A DNA stretch of 64,000 nt from UBA952 sp044361535 (GTDB lineage Bacteria; Bacteroidota; Bacteroidia; Flavobacteriales_D; Crocinitomicaceae), in NCBI GenBank assembly GCA_044361535.1, contig JBIKIQ010000004.1, positions 157,889 through 221,888 of the forward strand. The letters run 5' to 3'. This document shows positions 7,573 to 16,879 of the stretch, one piece after another. The translations under genes and the position numbers were made by a program. Below the pieces are notes generated by a model. The model was given only the letters and a program-made list of their open reading frames with translations. It was not told the origin of the DNA and made no database searches. Within the stretch, counting starts at the first letter, position 1, and each line of letters opens with the position of its first letter.

Positions 7573-9465
7573 TTACTTTGAATTTCTTCGTTTTTCTAAC
7601 CACGAAGGAACTTTCTTTTCTTTTTTCTGAAGATCTCCCAATAATTTCTCTGCTAAATCAGGCCTCTTTACCTTATCTAGTCGTGACTTAATCCACTGGT
7701 GATTTTCGCGCTTGTACCAAAAGAAAAAACGATTTTGGTTTTGCTTTTCCTCTTTGGTTTTTGCGGTTTTTACTGGTTTCAATGTGTAAGGATGAACCCC
7801 TGTATAATAAATTACCTCGGCAACAGTCATTGGGGTTGGCGTGAAATCTTGAACTTGCTCTAACTGAAATCCCATATCCTTTGTTTCTGCAGCCAAATTT
7901 GCCATGTCCTCCTCTTCACACCCTGGATGTGATGAGATGAAGTACGGAACCAATGGTTGATTAAGTTTATGTTTGGCTGAAATCTTTTCGTATTTTTCCT
8001 TGAACTTATGGAAATACTTAAAAGAAGGTTTTCGCATTACGCGTAATGTTGCATCAGATGTATGCTCAGGAGCAACTTTTAATCGACCACTGATATGATG
8101 CTGAACCAATTGCTCAATATACTCATCATGATTGCCGTCCTCGTTATTTTTATTAAAATCATCAACCAACAAATCATAACGAATTCCACTACCTACAAAG
8201 GCCTTTTTAACCTTTGGATTAGCATCTACTTTTTTATATAATTCAGTCATTGGTTTGTGAGATGTATCCAAATTATTACAAATCACTGGATGAATACAAC
8301 TTGGAGAGGTGCAGCGTGCACAAATGGCTTCGTCCTTCCCTTTCATTTTATACATATTGGCTGAAGGGCCGCCTAAATCTGAAATATACCCTTTAAATTC
8401 TGGATGATTCACAACTTCTTCAACCTCAGCTAGTATTGATTTCTCACTACGTGATGCAATGAACTTCCCCTGATGAGCTGAAATAGTACAAAAACTACAA
8501 CCTCCAAAACATCCGCGATGCATGTTAATTGAAAATTTAATCATTTCATACGCAGGAATTACTCCACGTTTTTTATACTTAGGGTGTGGTAAGCGTGTGT
8601 AAGGCAAATCAAATGAACGATCTATCTCCTTTTCATTCATTGTTTTGTAAGGTGGATTAATCACTAATGTTTGATTACCAACATGTTGTATAATTCGATT
8701 AGCTTCCCATTTATTTGATTCAACTTCTACAATTTTAAAATTAGCCGCGTATTTAATTTTATCAGTTAAACATTCTTCGTGACTTGCCAATTCAATTGTT
8801 TCCCAATTTTTATTTTTCGGTAATTCGTTTTGTTTATCTTGTAAAAAGGCAACTTGACGAATGGTTTTGATTTGATTAAATGGAATTCCTTTTTTTAATA
8901 AATTTAATAATTCGCGCAAGGGCTGATCTCCCATACCATACACCAATCCATCTGCTCCTGAATCGACTAATATTGAAGGCATCAACCTATCTTTCCAATA
9001 ATCATAATGTGTAACACGACGCAATGAGGCTTCAATACCACCAATCAACACGGGGACATCAGGATAAATTTCTTTTAGGATTTTTGTGTAAACCGTTGTG
9101 GCATAATCGGGACGAAAACCCGAAACTCCGCCAGGCGTATAGGCATCTGTTGAACGCAATCGTTTTCCAGCAGTATAGTGATTAACCATAGAATCCATAC
9201 ATCCTGCAGTTACACCAAAAAACAATCGAGGTTTACCTAACTTCTTAAAATCGCGCAAATCATCCTTCCAATTGGGTTGTGCCACAATCCCTATCCGAAG
9301 GCCCTCATCTTCAATTATTCTTCCAATTACGGCTGTGCCAAAGGCTGGATGATCCACGTAGGCATCACCTGAAATAAGAATTACATCAAAAGCTTCCCAA
9401 CCGCGCTTTTCCGCATCCTTAAGTGACAAAGGCAACCAATCAGATAAAGGTCTTTCATTTTGCAT
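7573..9465 (-). CDS. YgiQ family radical SAM protein
   Basis: A 630-residue protein whose N-terminal half is the UPF0313 domain (PLSDWLPLS, GWEAFDVILISGDAYVDHPAFG, a B12-binding-like fold). It is followed near residues 316-330 by RGCFGGCSFCTI, the CxxxCxxC [4Fe-4S] motif of radical SAM enzymes. A further cysteine set (CARCTSPSCIHPVIC) lies about 60 residues later and may bind a second cluster. The C terminus is basic. YgiQ proteins are widespread and their substrate is not established, so I give no reaction. It is transcribed convergently with gldA and apparently alone. Confidence 0.92.
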   Translation of the reverse strand: MQNERPLSDWLPLSLKDAEKRGWEAFDVILISGDAYVDHPAFGTAVIGRIIEDEGLRIGIVAQPNWKDDLRDFKKLGKPRLFFGVTAGCMDSMVNHYTAGKRLRSTDAYTPGGVSGFRPDYATTVYTKILKEIYPDVPVLIGGIEASLRRVTHYDYWKDRLMPSILVDSGADGLVYGMGDQPLRELLNLLKKGIPFNQIKTIRQVAFLQDKQNELPKNKNWETIELASHEECLTDKIKYAANFKIVEVESNKWEANRIIQHVGNQTLVINPPYKTMNEKEIDRSFDLPYTRLPHPKYKKRGVIPAYEMIKFSINMHRGCFGGCSFCTISAHQGKFIASRSEKSILAEVEEVVNHPEFKGYISDLGGPSANMYKMKGKDEAICARCTSPSCIHPVICNNLDTSHKPMTELYKKVDANPKVKKAFVGSGIRYDLLVDDFNKNNEDGNHDEYIEQLVQHHISGRLKVAPEHTSDATLRVMRKPSFKYFHKFKEKYEKISAKHKLNQPLVPYFISSHPGCEEEDMANLAAETKDMGFQLEQVQDFTPTPMTVAEVIYYTGVHPYTLKPVKTAKTKEEKQNQNRFFFWYKRENHQWIKSRLDKVKRPDLAEKLLGDLQKKEKKVPSWLEKRRNSK

Positions 9466-9551
9466 TCTGTAAAATTATCCAAAAAAAACAGTGTTTTTGT
9501 GTTTTTAGATAGAATGTAACTAAATTGAAGGAGAATTAACCAATTTTGGAT

Positions 9552-10271
9552 TTATCGCCAAGATTGCATGATGTTTTTCTTCCATAGATTTTTTGCAAAA
9601 TCTTTGAATTCTTTCGGCCCCTCTTTAAACGCTTTATCAAATGTATAATCACCTCCCAAATAATCACCAGGACCAAATTCTACCTTATTTTGATCACTCA
9701 TTTTGAAGCGTGAATTTCCCTCATACATAATTATCTTCATATCAGCAGGACTTACATCACCGTGACAAGCAGTTTTATACATCAGCCATACCTCACCAAT
9801 ACCATTCTTATTTAGGTCCGTGATTTGTAATGTATTTCTGATAAAATTTGCCTCCAAATCAACAGGACAATCGTGAATAAAATCATGTACTTTCCAGGAA
9901 GGTTTAGCTTCATTTTCAGAAATCACAAAATGATATGCATATATATCCGCATCTGTCCCTTCATTCTCGTGGTTAACTTTAGGATTTTGGTAAATACCAG
10001 TTTCTGTGGTTAAAATGATATTATCACCGTTTGAATCAATCCATCTTAAGGCCTGTTTAATTTTACCAGAATATTTAATCCCCTTGGGCAATTGCTTTAG
10101 GTCAATATCTACTATTTGGATGGTATCTTGCTGGTTTTTGCTGGTTTTTGTTAATGTATCAGTGACTTGTTGAGATTTAGTTGGTAATGAATTTGGAGTG
10201 GTCTTTTTTTCAGTGGAATCACAGCCAGCAACTAAAAGACAAACAAAAATTAAGACACCCATTTTTTTCAT
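9552..10271 (-). CDS. Lipoprotein, M949_RS01915-like family
   Basis: A 239-residue lipoprotein: signal peptide with lipobox LVAGC (Cys17), a Ser/Thr/Lys-rich linker, then a globular domain with WIDSNGDNIILTTETGI, a conserved HDCPVDLEANF, an ITDLNKNGIGEVW stretch that looks like a Ca-binding VCBS-type loop, and YKTACHGDVSPADMK. From memory the pattern fits a Bacteroidota family labelled as a surface polysaccharide biosynthesis protein (M949_RS01915). That label has little functional support, so treat the role as unknown. It probably sits in the periplasm or outer membrane. A TAnnTTTG match (TATATTTG, 10334-10341) lies about 62 bases upstream. Confidence 0.75.
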   Translation of the reverse strand: MKKMGVLIFVCLLVAGCDSTEKKTTPNSLPTKSQQVTDTLTKTSKNQQDTIQIVDIDLKQLPKGIKYSGKIKQALRWIDSNGDNIILTTETGIYQNPKVNHENEGTDADIYAYHFVISENEAKPSWKVHDFIHDCPVDLEANFIRNTLQITDLNKNGIGEVWLMYKTACHGDVSPADMKIIMYEGNSRFKMSDQNKVEFGPGDYLGGDYTFDKAFKEGPKEFKDFAKNLWKKNIMQSWR

Positions 10272-10595
10272 AGCTCGTAAATTAAGTCATTACATTCAGC
10301 TCTTTTTGGGCTGATTAATTAACAAAAAAGATTCAAATATAAAGGTAATTGCAGAAAAAATAATATTGTAATTGAAAATCATCATTTTCTAATGTGACAA
10401 TACAATTTTTTCCAATTTTTTAAAATGGGATAATTCATATCAATCCCTTTTTTAATTTTAATAGGTCTTTTTTATCCTTTAAGTTGTAAAAAGGTGTTTT
10501 TTGTATACGCTCGGACACTACAAATTTAAAATACAAAAGAAAAAATCTTCATAAATACATTCAATTTTCTTTCACAAGATAACGTTTAAAGTATT
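10272..10595. other. AT-rich intergenic region with no gene
   Basis: This 324-base stretch separates two leftward genes. I see no credible coding frame. It holds a possible -7 box for the lipoprotein gene (TATATTTG on the minus strand, 10334-10341). It also holds a weak hairpin, GGGAT at 10427-10431 pairing with ATCCC at 10443-10447 and followed on the minus strand by a T-rich run, which could end transcription of the DNRLRE gene. Confidence 0.5.
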
Positions 10596-12077
10596 TTATT
10601 CAATAACAAGCTTTTTTATAGAAACAGTATTATTGAATGCAATCTTGACAAAAAATAAACCTTTTGAACAATTGGAAATATCTAAAGATCTACTTGAATG
10701 ATTATCCTCTATGTGACGTATAATCTGACCTTGACTATTACTAATTTCAATCGAAACTTTATCTTGATTAAAATTATTTAAATCTATGGTAATTGTGTTT
10801 TTAGCAGGGTTTGGATAAAGGCTCCATTCGAAAGTGTTGCTAGTTGATTCTGTTAAAGAGTTTGTAAGAGAATAGCAAACCTCAAGTTTTGGGTGTAAGT
10901 TAGGATTTGAATTATCACTTGAAGCAAATACCATTCTTCGGTAGAATTCTTCGGTTACAAGTTTTAAAAGAAACCCATAGCTGTTACTAGGATCATTAAT
11001 CATGTCTTGAACCATATTTGTAACATCTATATTCAAATAATCTTGAATAGAATTTGTACTTGCAGGCAAATAGACTTGGTTTTGGGTTGTAATTGATGGT
11101 TGATTATTCCAAGTCACTGTATTTTCATCCCACAACGAGGTAATTCTACTTAATACAGATTCATTTGAACCATTTTGAGTAGAATGAGAGCCATTTGCCG
11201 GGGAATTATAGGAATAAAGTGAAAGGTTTGCTGAATTGATAATTGCTCCATTCGGAATACTGGAGAAATCAAAATCAATTAATCCTCGAGCATTAACCGG
11301 TATCTGTCCATTTGTCCAAGCAATAGAAGGAAAATCAATATGACTTCCATAATTATTTGTATTCATGCGACTGTCAATGTAGGCATCTTTTCCTTGATTT
11401 GCTGACGGCCGGATTGTAATGCAACTATCTGCTTGAATAGCTTCTGTATACGTTATCTCCAGTTTCGGATGTAAAAGTGCATTTGTATTATCGCTAGAAG
11501 CAAATACCATCCTTCTGTAATATTGTTCGGTAGCAAGTTTTAAAAGAAACCCATAGCTATTAGCCGGGTCGTTAATCATATCTTGAACCATATTCGTAAC
11601 ATCCATGTTCAAGTAGTCCTGAATCGCGCTTGTACTCGCCGGTAGAATAACTTGATTTTGAGAAGTAATTGAAGGCTGATTGTTCCAATTTACTGAATTT
11701 TCATCCCAAGAAGAAGTAACTCGGCTTAACATAGATTGATTGGAACCGCTTTGGTTGGAATGAGATCCATTGGCAGGTGAATTATAGGAATATAACGAAA
11801 GACTTGCAGTATTAATTGTTGCTCCATTCGGAATACCTGAGAAATCAAATGAAATGAGTCCCCTTACATTTACTGGTGTTTGGCCATTTGTCCAAGCAAT
11901 TGCAGGAAAATCAATATGACTTCCATAATTATTTGTACTTAATCGACTATCGATATAAGCATCTTTCCCTAATGCTCCATCCGGCTGTAAAACAATTGTT
12001 GTTTGCGCATGTAGTAAATTAAAAAAGAATATACTTAACACAAAAGCACCTATTTTTTTCGAATCAAATCCTATCAT
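10596..12077 (-). CDS. Secreted tandem DNRLRE-domain protein with T9SS type A tail
   Basis: A 493-residue protein: signal peptide ending near LLHAQ (25), then two nearly identical DNRLRE domains (roughly residues 28-210 and 220-402). Each has KDAYIDSR, NNYGSHIDFP, WDENxVxWNNQPSI and YRRMVFASSDN. After a short linker comes a type A sorting domain of about 75 residues (SLYPNPAKNTITI to SIKKLVIE). DNRLRE domains are found in secreted carbohydrate-active and surface proteins and often act as structural or binding modules. No catalytic domain is present here, so it may be a structural or adhesive surface protein exported by T9SS and cut by PorU. Confidence 0.85.
   Translation of the reverse strand: MIGFDSKKIGAFVLSIFFFNLLHAQTTIVLQPDGALGKDAYIDSRLSTNNYGSHIDFPAIAWTNGQTPVNVRGLISFDFSGIPNGATINTASLSLYSYNSPANGSHSNQSGSNQSMLSRVTSSWDENSVNWNNQPSITSQNQVILPASTSAIQDYLNMDVTNMVQDMINDPANSYGFLLKLATEQYYRRMVFASSDNTNALLHPKLEITYTEAIQADSCITIRPSANQGKDAYIDSRMNTNNYGSHIDFPSIAWTNGQIPVNARGLIDFDFSSIPNGAIINSANLSLYSYNSPANGSHSTQNGSNESVLSRITSLWDENTVTWNNQPSITTQNQVYLPASTNSIQDYLNIDVTNMVQDMINDPSNSYGFLLKLVTEEFYRRMVFASSDNSNPNLHPKLEVCYSLTNSLTESTSNTFEWSLYPNPAKNTITIDLNNFNQDKVSIEISNSQGQIIRHIEDNHSSRSLDISNCSKGLFFVKIAFNNTVSIKKLVIE
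10851..12002 (-). repeat. 576-bp internal duplication (two DNRLRE copies)
   Basis: Corresponding landmarks are exactly 576 bases (192 residues) apart. For example, the segment beginning tcttgaaccatat occurs at 11005 and at 11581, and KDAYIDS occurs at residues 38-44 and 230-236. Similarity is high at both DNA and protein level, so the duplication is probably fairly recent or homogenised. Outer boundaries are approximate. Confidence 0.85.
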
Positions 12078-12147
12078 AATAAATGAATTAAAGTTTGTTC
12101 GAAAGTAGATAAAAAATATATACTTGTAGTGAAGATGCTTAAAATTA

Positions 12148-12159
12148 GGGGTTTACCCC
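12148..12159 (-). terminator. Possible terminator after kdsC
   Basis: GGGG-TTTA-CCCC forms a four-base-pair GC stem with a four-base loop. On the minus strand it is followed by TAATTTT. It lies 72 bases past the kdsC stop in the direction of transcription. The stem is short, so the call is tentative. Confidence 0.35.
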
Positions 12160-12230
12160 GAGTATGTTTTCTAAAAAATTCACTCTTTTATAGTAAGAAT
12201 AGCAGTAACAAAAAAAATACTCCATGCTAT

Positions 12231-12749
12231 TTACCACTCAAAGGCCTCAGGCAACATCCATTTACTTTGAACGCGAAGTGTTTGTTCAATTATATCGCGC
12301 ACACAGCCTTTTCCGCCATTAATTGGTGATTGATAATCCACAATTTGCTTGATATCTGAAACCGCATCTTGTGGGCAACATGAAAGTCCAGCTTCCTTCA
12401 AAACAGGATAATCCGGAATATCATCACCCATGTACATTATTTCAGTATCAACCAACGAATGTCTTTTTTTAATGTCGTTATACACATCTATTTTTCGGGT
12501 TGAACGCATATGAACTTCCTTAAAGCCCAATCCGAGTAATCGCGCCTCAACATCTTTAGAATGACCTCCTGTTATTGCAAATAACTTATAGCCCAACTTG
12601 GCAGCATATTGAACCACGTAGCCATCTTTCGAATTGAATGTTCTCACCACATCATCTTTATACAACAAAACGGCTCCATCTGTAAATACGCCATCTACGT
12701 CAAAAATGAAGGTTGTTATTGAATTCAATTTTTCTTTATAGCTGGTCAT
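12231..12749 (-). CDS. kdsC: KdsC-family HAD phosphatase (Kdo-8-phosphate phosphatase)
   Basis: A 172-residue HAD-IIIA phosphatase with no cap domain: FDVDGVFTDG gives nucleophile Asp17 and acid/base Asp19, AITGG (58-62) is motif II, and MGDDIPD (Asp109, Asp110) binds Mg. This layout is typical of KdsC, which dephosphorylates Kdo-8-phosphate in lipopolysaccharide core synthesis, acting as a tetramer in the cytosol. It overlaps the DUF2520 gene by 14 bases, so the two are co-transcribed. Other sugar-phosphate HADs of the same fold cannot be ruled out. Confidence 0.82.
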   Translation of the reverse strand: MTSYKEKLNSITTFIFDVDGVFTDGAVLLYKDDVVRTFNSKDGYVVQYAAKLGYKLFAITGGHSKDVEARLLGLGFKEVHMRSTRKIDVYNDIKKRHSLVDTEIMYMGDDIPDYPVLKEAGLSCCPQDAVSDIKQIVDYQSPINGGKGCVRDIIEQTLRVQSKWMLPEAFEW

Positions 12750-13500
12750 GACCGTATGTTTTTAATAGATTGTTTGTCAATAATTTATATATTTCCCTTT
12801 CGTCAGCTTCGAGCAATTCCAAATGACTTTTGATGGTAGCTAAATCATTTCGTACCGCCGGACCTGTTTGTGCCTCCTCGGCAGTTAATTCCTTAAGTTT
12901 CTCAAACGTTTCCTCAATCAAAGCTGAAAAAAGTAGTGGATTAATTTCGTTCTTTTGTGCTAATTTTTGGCCAAGCGAAATTAAATGATTGCTGAAATTA
13001 TTTATAAAAACGGCTGAAAGATGAATTCGTTTTCTTTTTTCCGAATCACAATATTCAACAACACTACTAATTTTTGATCCAACTTCTCCAATTGCTTGTG
13101 CCAATTCCATCGTTTTAGCCTCAATTAATAGTGGGAACTTAAGGTTTATTGATTTCCTTGATTTCGAAAAAGTTTGAAGAGGATAAAAAACACCACAATT
13201 TGGATGAGCAATCTCTGAAAGTAATAATGAACCCGCTGTATAAACTACAATCTTTTGATTATCAATCTTTTCAACAACTTCTTTAATAACTGTATCAGGC
13301 AGACAAACTAGTATAAATTGACCACTAATGTTATCGATATTTTCGATACGAGCAGACCATTTATTTGCTAATTCAGCAACCCGATCTTCATTTCTTCCTA
13401 CAACTGAAACAAGTTGAAAACCTTCATCAAAAAGTTGTTGTCCAAGAATTTCAGCAACATTCCCGGTTCCAATTATCGTAATGGTTGGCGGGAAAGTCAT
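12736..13500 (-). CDS. Rossmann-like and DUF2520 domain protein
   Basis: About 254 residues. The N terminus has a Rossmann NAD(P) motif (ITIIGTGNVAEILG), and the C-terminal half is the helical DUF2520 domain (HLSAVFINNFSNHLISLG, TGPAVRND). The fold resembles pyrroline-5-carboxylate and ketopantoate reductases, but no substrate is known. I chose ATG 13500, four bases after the secA stop, because it starts right at the Rossmann strand. An upstream in-frame start would lie inside secA. It overlaps kdsC by 14 bases. Confidence 0.85.
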   Translation of the reverse strand: MTFPPTITIIGTGNVAEILGQQLFDEGFQLVSVVGRNEDRVAELANKWSARIENIDNISGQFILVCLPDTVIKEVVEKIDNQKIVVYTAGSLLLSEIAHPNCGVFYPLQTFSKSRKSINLKFPLLIEAKTMELAQAIGEVGSKISSVVEYCDSEKRKRIHLSAVFINNFSNHLISLGQKLAQKNEINPLLFSALIEETFEKLKELTAEEAQTGPAVRNDLATIKSHLELLEADEREIYKLLTNNLLKTYGHDQL

Positions 13501-13504
13501 ACTG

Positions 13505-16500
13505 TTATTTTCCGTGACATTGCTTAAACTTCTTGCCACTTCCGCAAGGACAAGGATCGTTTCTGCCGGCCTTTGGCTCAACAATTACCGGTTCTCTTTT
13601 TTCAATTTGTGGAAAACTTGATTCTATTGCTTGACGATATCCTTCTGATCCACTAAATTTTGGTGGCTCAGTACTATTTGAATTAGACCTAGAATTACCG
13701 TAGTTATTTTGACGTTCTTCCTTGTTGGTACTTTGAAGTTCTTGCTCAACAGGAATATCCAATTTCATCAATAACTCCACAGATTCAGTATTCAAGCGAT
13801 TGATCATGTTTTTGAATAAATCAAATGACTCTAATTTATACACCAACAGCGGATCTTTTTGCTCGTAACTAGCATTGTGAACTGCAGAACGCAAGTCATC
13901 CATTTCTCGCAAATGCTCTTTCCACTCATTATCAATAGTAGATAAAATCACATTGCGCTCCAATGATTTTGAAATGGCTCTTCCTTCAGATTTATAGGCT
14001 TCTTCAAGATTTACAATTAATTGCATTTCCCTTCTTCCATCTGTTAATGGGAAAACAATATTCTTGTATTTATTTGACATAGTTTCAAATACATGCTTAA
14101 TTTGAGGAAATCCTTTCGTTGAAATTTTTTCGGCTTTACGCTTATATTGTTCAACCATTTTAGTGTAAACAGTATCTACCAAAGTGTTTTCATCCGTTGA
14201 GGCAAACGCACTCTCTTCAACCGGAGATTCAATTCCAATTACTCGAATAAGTTCCATTTCAAACTCTTCAAACGAAGCGCCTTTCAATTTGCGCACAGTA
14301 GACTCACAAAGCTCATAAAACATATTGTCAACGTCAATATCCAGACGATCTCCGAACAACGCATTTCTTCGTTTTTTATAAATCGCTTTACGTTGGGAAT
14401 TCATTACATCATCATATTCCAACAAACGCTTACGCATTCCAAAGTTGTTTTCTTCAACTTTCTTCTGTGCCCGTTCAATGGATTTGGTAACCATGCTATG
14501 TGTAATTACCTCACCCTCCTTCAATCCCATTCTATCCATCAATTTGGCAATACGCTCAGAACCAAATTTTCGCATTAAATCATCTTCCAATGAAACAAAA
14601 AACTGGGTTGAACCCGGATCTCCTTGTCGACCAGAACGACCTCTCAACTGACGATCTACACGTCTTGAATCATGACGTTCTGTACCAATAATTGCTAATC
14701 CTCCCGCCTCTTTAACACCTGGCCCTAGTTTGATATCTGTACCACGACCTGCCATGTTTGTTGCAATCGTAACTGTGCCTGCTAAACCAGCATTGGCTAC
14801 AATTTCCGCTTCTTTCTGGTGATACTTCGCATTCAATACTTGATGTTCAATTTTCTTCATTTTGAGCATTCGACTCAATAATTCAGAAATTTCAACGGTG
14901 GTTGTTCCGACAAGAACTGGTCTTCCGGCAGCAACTAGTTTTTCAACCTCATCGATTATTGCAGCGTATTTTTCACGAGCGGTACGAAGCACGAAATCAT
15001 TATCATCCTTACGTACAACAGGACGATGGGTTGGAATAACCACAACATCCAATTTATAAATATCCCAAAATTCCTTAGCCTCTGTTTCCGCCGTACCGGT
15101 CATACCCGCCAATTTGTGGTACATACGGAAATAATTTTGTAATGTAACCGTTGCATAGGTCTGAGTAGCAGCTTCAACCGTAACATTTTCTTTGGCTTCA
15201 ATTGCTTGATGCAATCCATCTGAATATCGTCTACCATCTAAAATACGACCCGTTTGCTCATCTACAATTTTTACCTTGTTATCTAAAATAACGTATTCAA
15301 CCTCTTTTTCAAAAAGCGTGTATGCCTTCAACAATTGATTGATGGAATGGATTCGTTCTGATTTAATTGAATAATCGCGTATTAAACTATCTTTTTTCTC
15401 CAGAAAAGTCTCTTTCTCAAGATTTTCGCGCTGTAGTTTAGCTATTTCAGAACCGATATCTGGTAAAATGAAAAAGTCTCGATCATCATTTCCGGAAATT
15501 AAATCGATTCCTTTAGATGTTAACTCAATCGAATTGTTTTTCTCATCAATAACAAAGAAAAGTTCAGCATCAATCTTTTTCATATGCTTCCCTTGCTCTT
15601 GCATGTAGTAGTTCTCTGTTTTTTGCAAGTGAACGCGAATTCCTGATTCAGAAAGAAACTTGATTAAGACCTTATTTTTTGGCAAACCTCTGTGAGCTCT
15701 CAACAAGGCAATTCCACCTTCCTCTAATGCGACTTTTGTATTCGTTCCAGCGTCAGGAGTATCACTCGATAAAAAAGCTAGATGCTTACGCGCATCTGTA
15801 ATACATTGTTGAATATATTGCTTTTGTGCAGCAACTACACGCTCAATACGTGGTTTCAATTCATAATATTCGTGCTCCTCACCACGTGGAGTTGGTCCAG
15901 AAATGATCAAAGGAGTTCGAGCATCATCTATCAATACAGAATCGACCTCATCGACAATGGCAAAATGATGCTTACGCTGCACCAAATCCTCTGTACTTCC
16001 TGCCATATTATCACGCAAGTAATCAAATCCAAATTCATTATTGGTTCCAAAGGTAATGTCTGCTTGATAAGCAGTTCTTCTTGCTGGTGAATTGGGTTGA
16101 TGCTTATCGATACAATCAACTGATAGACCGTGAAATTGATACAAAGGCCCCATCCATTCAGAGTCACGTTTTGCCAAATAGTCATTTACGGTAACAACGT
16201 GTACTCCTTTGCCTGAAAGTGCATTCAAAAAAACGGGCAATGTAGCCACAAGTGTTTTTCCTTCACCTGTTTGCATTTCAGAAATATTTCCTCGATGCAA
16301 GGCTGCTCCACCCATCAACTGAACATCGTAATGTACCATCTCCCACTTAACATTTGCACCAGCCGCAGTCCATTCGTTGTGCCAAATTGCCTTATCACCT
16401 GAAATTGTTATTCCGTCTTTTTTATTGGCTAACTCACGATCAAAATCCATCGCCGTTACCTCTAGCTTACCGTTATTCGTCCATCTAAAGGCAGTTTCTT

Positions 16501-16846
16501 TCACTATTGCAAATGCTTGAGGAAGAATTTCAAGTAATACTTCTTCGATTTTTGAATCGATTTTTAGCGTTAACTTATCTATTTCTTCAAACAAATCCTC
16601 TTTTTCATTAATGGACAGCTGTACATCCTCTGCTTTTTCCTTCAATGAAGTTAATTCATCTTCAAGCGATTGAGTTTGCTCTTTGACGTAATTACGCAAT
16701 TCCAAAGCTCGTCCACGCAGCTCATCATCTGAAATTGATTTTATTTTACTGTATTCTTGATTAGACTTATCTACAAAGGGTTGATATTCTTTTCTGTCTT
16801 TCGAATTTTTGTCGCCCAATAGGCGTTTTAACAAGTCACCTAACAT
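13505..16846 (-). CDS. secA: Preprotein translocase ATPase SecA
   Basis: A 1113-residue SecA with Walker A MQTGEGKT near 187-194, DEVDSVLIDDARTP as motif II, TNMAGRGTDIKL and the QLRGRSGRQGDPG motif of the second ATPase domain. The C-terminal zinc site is CPCGSGKKFKQCHG (Cys1099, Cys1101, Cys1110, His1111). It drives Sec-dependent export through SecYEG, which is needed before T9SS can act. The protein is about 200 residues longer than E. coli SecA; the extra material lies mainly around residues 330-500 between the first nucleotide-binding domain motifs, which I recall as usual in Bacteroidota. An exact TAnnTTTG box (TACATTTG, 16866-16873) sits 19 bases upstream of the start. Confidence 0.97.
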   Translation of the reverse strand: MLGDLLKRLLGDKNSKDRKEYQPFVDKSNQEYSKIKSISDDELRGRALELRNYVKEQTQSLEDELTSLKEKAEDVQLSINEKEDLFEEIDKLTLKIDSKIEEVLLEILPQAFAIVKETAFRWTNNGKLEVTAMDFDRELANKKDGITISGDKAIWHNEWTAAGANVKWEMVHYDVQLMGGAALHRGNISEMQTGEGKTLVATLPVFLNALSGKGVHVVTVNDYLAKRDSEWMGPLYQFHGLSVDCIDKHQPNSPARRTAYQADITFGTNNEFGFDYLRDNMAGSTEDLVQRKHHFAIVDEVDSVLIDDARTPLIISGPTPRGEEHEYYELKPRIERVVAAQKQYIQQCITDARKHLAFLSSDTPDAGTNTKVALEEGGIALLRAHRGLPKNKVLIKFLSESGIRVHLQKTENYYMQEQGKHMKKIDAELFFVIDEKNNSIELTSKGIDLISGNDDRDFFILPDIGSEIAKLQRENLEKETFLEKKDSLIRDYSIKSERIHSINQLLKAYTLFEKEVEYVILDNKVKIVDEQTGRILDGRRYSDGLHQAIEAKENVTVEAATQTYATVTLQNYFRMYHKLAGMTGTAETEAKEFWDIYKLDVVVIPTHRPVVRKDDNDFVLRTAREKYAAIIDEVEKLVAAGRPVLVGTTTVEISELLSRMLKMKKIEHQVLNAKYHQKEAEIVANAGLAGTVTIATNMAGRGTDIKLGPGVKEAGGLAIIGTERHDSRRVDRQLRGRSGRQGDPGSTQFFVSLEDDLMRKFGSERIAKLMDRMGLKEGEVITHSMVTKSIERAQKKVEENNFGMRKRLLEYDDVMNSQRKAIYKKRRNALFGDRLDIDVDNMFYELCESTVRKLKGASFEEFEMELIRVIGIESPVEESAFASTDENTLVDTVYTKMVEQYKRKAEKISTKGFPQIKHVFETMSNKYKNIVFPLTDGRREMQLIVNLEEAYKSEGRAISKSLERNVILSTIDNEWKEHLREMDDLRSAVHNASYEQKDPLLVYKLESFDLFKNMINRLNTESVELLMKLDIPVEQELQSTNKEERQNNYGNSRSNSNSTEPPKFSGSEGYRQAIESSFPQIEKREPVIVEPKAGRNDPCPCGSGKKFKQCHGK

Positions 16847-16865
16847 GTGTTTTTTTTTGAGATAT

Positions 16866-16873
16866 CAAATGTA
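16866..16873 (-). promoter_or_regulatory. Candidate -7 box upstream of secA
   Basis: Read on the minus strand, TACATTTG matches TAnnTTTG and leaves a 19-base leader before the secA ATG at 16846. No clear TTG -33 element is seen. It lies just inside the fmt-secA gap. Confidence 0.4.
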
Positions 16874-16879
16874 ACTATT

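Noticed and set aside
10427..10447. Hairpin in the 10272-10595 gap as a riboswitch or small RNA
   Set aside because: Only five base pairs with an 11-base loop; no conserved riboswitch core was recognised. At most it is a weak terminator.
12129..12329. A 66-codon plus-strand frame before and over the 3' end of kdsC
   Set aside because: Overlaps kdsC in antisense, contains the likely terminator hairpin, and resembles no known protein.
13501..13584. Earlier start for the DUF2520 gene at 13584
   Set aside because: The extra 28 residues overlap the secA zinc-binding tail in another frame and are not part of the Rossmann domain.
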